Source: DASYHS01 sp035998295 (lineage in GTDB: Bacteria > Pseudomonadota > Alphaproteobacteria > Azospirillales > Azospirillaceae). From it: a stretch of 19,068 nucleotides of DNA. A program made the position numbers and the translations under genes. Shown in pieces: positions 17,405-19,068 of the stretch (positions are counted from its first letter, which is position 1; each line of letters starts with the position of its first letter). The stretch is from the NCBI RefSeq assembly GCF_035998295.1, contig NZ_DASYHS010000018.1, positions 1 to 19,068 of the forward strand, read 5' to 3'. The notes below the pieces were generated by a model. That model saw only the letters and a program-made list of their open reading frames with translations, had not been told where the DNA came from and did no database searches.

Positions 17405-17470
17405 TTCCCCGACACATCGAGACGGTAGGGTCGCCCCCGCCAACCCGATGGGAACAGCGAGGGATCACCC

Positions 17471-19068
17471 ATGACGAACTCCGTCGAGCCACGGCGCTGG
17501 ATCAGCCGCCGGTCCTTCCTCTACGGCGGCGCCGCCGCCGGCGGCACGCTGGTCGCCGCGACCGCCCTGCCCGGCCGGCTGCTGGCCCAGGCGCCCGCGA
17601 TCGTGACCGCGCCGTCGCGCCGCATCGCCATCCCCTACGGCGTCCAGGCCGGCGACCTGGACCGGGGGCGCGCCGTCGTCTGGAGCCGGGCCGACCGGCC
17701 GGCGCGGATGCTGGTCGAGGTCGCCACGACCGAGAGCTTCCGCGACGCCCGCCGGATCGAGGGGCCGATGGCGCTCGCCGATACCGACTTCACGGCGAAG
17801 CTCGACCTGACCGGCCTGCCCGAGGGGCAGACGGTGTTCTACCGCGTCACGTTCCAGGACCTCGCCGACCTGCAGAGCCGCAGCGAGCCGGTGGTCGGCC
17901 GCCTGCGCACGCCGCGCGCCGACGGAGCCGTGCGCTTCACGTGGTCGGGCGACACCGCCGGCCAGGGCTGGGGCATCAACCCCGATTTCGGCGGCATGCG
18001 CATCTACGAGACGATGCGCCGGGTCGAGCCCGACTTCTTCATCCATTCCGGCGACACGATCTATGCCGACGGCCCGATCCGCGAGACGGTCGAGATCCCA
18101 GGCGCGGCCACGTGGCGCAACCTGGTGACGCCGGCGAAATCCAAGGTCGCCGAGACGCTGGACGAGTTCCGCGGCAACCATGCCTACAACCTCCTGGACG
18201 AGAACCTGCGCCGCTTCAATGCCGAAGTGCCGATGTTCGCCCAGTGGGACGACCACGAGGTCACGAACAACTGGTACTGGGAGGAGCGGCTCGACGCGGA
18301 CGAGCGCTACCGCGAGAAGTCCGTGGCGGTCCTGGCCGCCAACGGCCGGCGCGCCTTCATGGACTACATGCCCGTGCGCCAGGACCCGATCGAGCGCGAT
18401 CGGCTCCATTCCAGCTTCCGCTACGGCCCGCATCTCGAGGTGTTCCGCCTGGACATGCGCAGCTACCGCGGGCCCAACACCGCCAACGACCAGGCGTCCC
18501 TGGGGCCCGACACGCGCTTCCTGGGGGATGCGCAGCTGCGCTGGCTCCGGCAGGCGCTGCTCGCCTCGAACGCGACCTGGAAAGTGATCGCGGCCGACAT
18601 GCCGATCGGCGTCGTGGTCGCGGACAAGCTCCCCACCGGCCCCGGCTCCGAGGCGATCGCCCAGGGCGACGGGCCGCCGCTCGGCCGCGAGATGGAGATC
18701 GCCGACCTGCTGCGCTTCATCAAGCACGCCGGGATCCGCAACACCGTCTGGCTGACCGCCGACGTCCACTACACCGCCGCGCATTACTACGACCCGAACG
18801 CGGCGAAGTTCCAGGACTTCGAGCCGTTCTGGGAGTTCGTGTCGGGTCCGCTGAACGCGGGCACCTTCGGCCCCAACCCGCTCGACGACACCTTCGGCCC
18901 GCAGCTCGTATACGTGAAGGCGCCGCCGGAGGGGCAGGTGAACCTGCCGCCGTCCGCCGGCCTCCAGTTCTTCGGGCAGGTCGACGTCGCCGCCGACGGG
19001 GCGATGACCGTGACGCTGAAGGACATCGAAGGAAACAGCCTCTACACGAAGCGGCTGATGCCGGCGGC
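17471..19068 (+). CDS. phoD: PhoD-like alkaline phosphatase/phosphodiesterase, Tat-exported (partial at right edge)
   Basis: 532 residues are visible and no stop is reached, so the last part is cut by the window edge. A twin-arginine signal is clear: SRRSFL at 12-17, then a hydrophobic stretch to about 34, with likely cleavage near LLAQA (37-41). A beta-sandwich N-terminal domain precedes the metallophosphoesterase core. Metal-site residues are visible in WSGDTAGQGWG (D161), HSGDTIYADGP (D195), WDDHEVTNNW (D260, D261, H262) and ADVHYTAAHYY (D431, H433, H438). PhoD enzymes release phosphate from phosphodiesters and monoesters in the periplasm, using Ca2+ and Fe3+. It has its own ribosome site and follows a hairpin, so it is probably a separate unit from the catabolic genes. 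No Pho box was identified. Confidence 0.93.
   Translation, partial: MTNSVEPRRWISRRSFLYGGAAAGGTLVAATALPGRLLAQAPAIVTAPSRRIAIPYGVQAGDLDRGRAVVWSRADRPARMLVEVATTESFRDARRIEGPMALADTDFTAKLDLTGLPEGQTVFYRVTFQDLADLQSRSEPVVGRLRTPRADGAVRFTWSGDTAGQGWGINPDFGGMRIYETMRRVEPDFFIHSGDTIYADGPIRETVEIPGAATWRNLVTPAKSKVAETLDEFRGNHAYNLLDENLRRFNAEVPMFAQWDDHEVTNNWYWEERLDADERYREKSVAVLAANGRRAFMDYMPVRQDPIERDRLHSSFRYGPHLEVFRLDMRSYRGPNTANDQASLGPDTRFLGDAQLRWLRQALLASNATWKVIAADMPIGVVVADKLPTGPGSEAIAQGDGPPLGREMEIADLLRFIKHAGIRNTVWLTADVHYTAAHYYDPNAAKFQDFEPFWEFVSGPLNAGTFGPNPLDDTFGPQLVYVKAPPEGQVNLPPSAGLQFFGQVDVAADGAMTVTLKDIEGNSLYTKRLMPA

Overview
The window is about 19 kb of very GC-rich, densely packed DNA. Protein styles, strong third-position GC, GTG/TTG starts and overlapping stop/start junctions fit an alphaproteobacterium, perhaps Rhodospirillales-like. 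That placement is inferred from gene content, not from a marker gene.

The core is a tryptophan/anthranilate catabolic regulon. A minus-strand operon (kynB - kynU - kynA, 4984 down to 2210) should convert tryptophan to N-formylkynurenine, then kynurenine, then anthranilate plus alanine. Facing away from it, a plus-strand operon (5088-11665) encodes an SDR dehydrogenase, a MarR regulator, a crotonase-fold protein, an acyl-CoA dehydrogenase, a 2-aminobenzoate-type CoA ligase, a hotdog thioesterase, a Rid-family protein and a YiiM-like MOSC protein. The genes are nearly all joined by 1-8 nt overlaps. A separate gene at 15069-17357 encodes the two-domain flavoprotein 2-aminobenzoyl-CoA monooxygenase/reductase, which dearomatises anthraniloyl-CoA in the aerobic CoA-dependent pathway known from Azoarcus evansii. 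Together these could take tryptophan to a ring-reduced CoA ester and begin beta-oxidation-like breakdown. No terminal thiolase is present in the window.

The best regulatory signal is a pair of near-identical AT-rich palindromes: 5039-5060, between the two divergent operons, and 15005-15026, in front of the monooxygenase. They match at 19 of 22 positions although they lie 10 kb apart. The MarR protein at 5867 is the obvious candidate to bind both, probably relieved by a CoA thioester.

Between the operon and the monooxygenase lies an accessory block (11673-14861): a RibD/DHFR-like reductase with a perfect 11-bp inverted repeat at its start, a GtrA-like membrane protein, an antitoxin/PIN-toxin pair of a type I cannot name closely, a pRiA4b ORF-3-like protein and an uncharacterised protein that overlaps it.

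The left end holds a partial HAD phosphatase-ATPase fusion on the minus strand (1-1302) and a VapB/VapC module (1512-2170) with a recognisable promoter and operator. The right end holds a Tat-exported PhoD-type phosphatase/phosphodiesterase cut by the window edge (17471-19068). No rRNA, tRNA, CRISPR array or insertion sequence is visible, and no gene-free stretch exceeds 300 bp.
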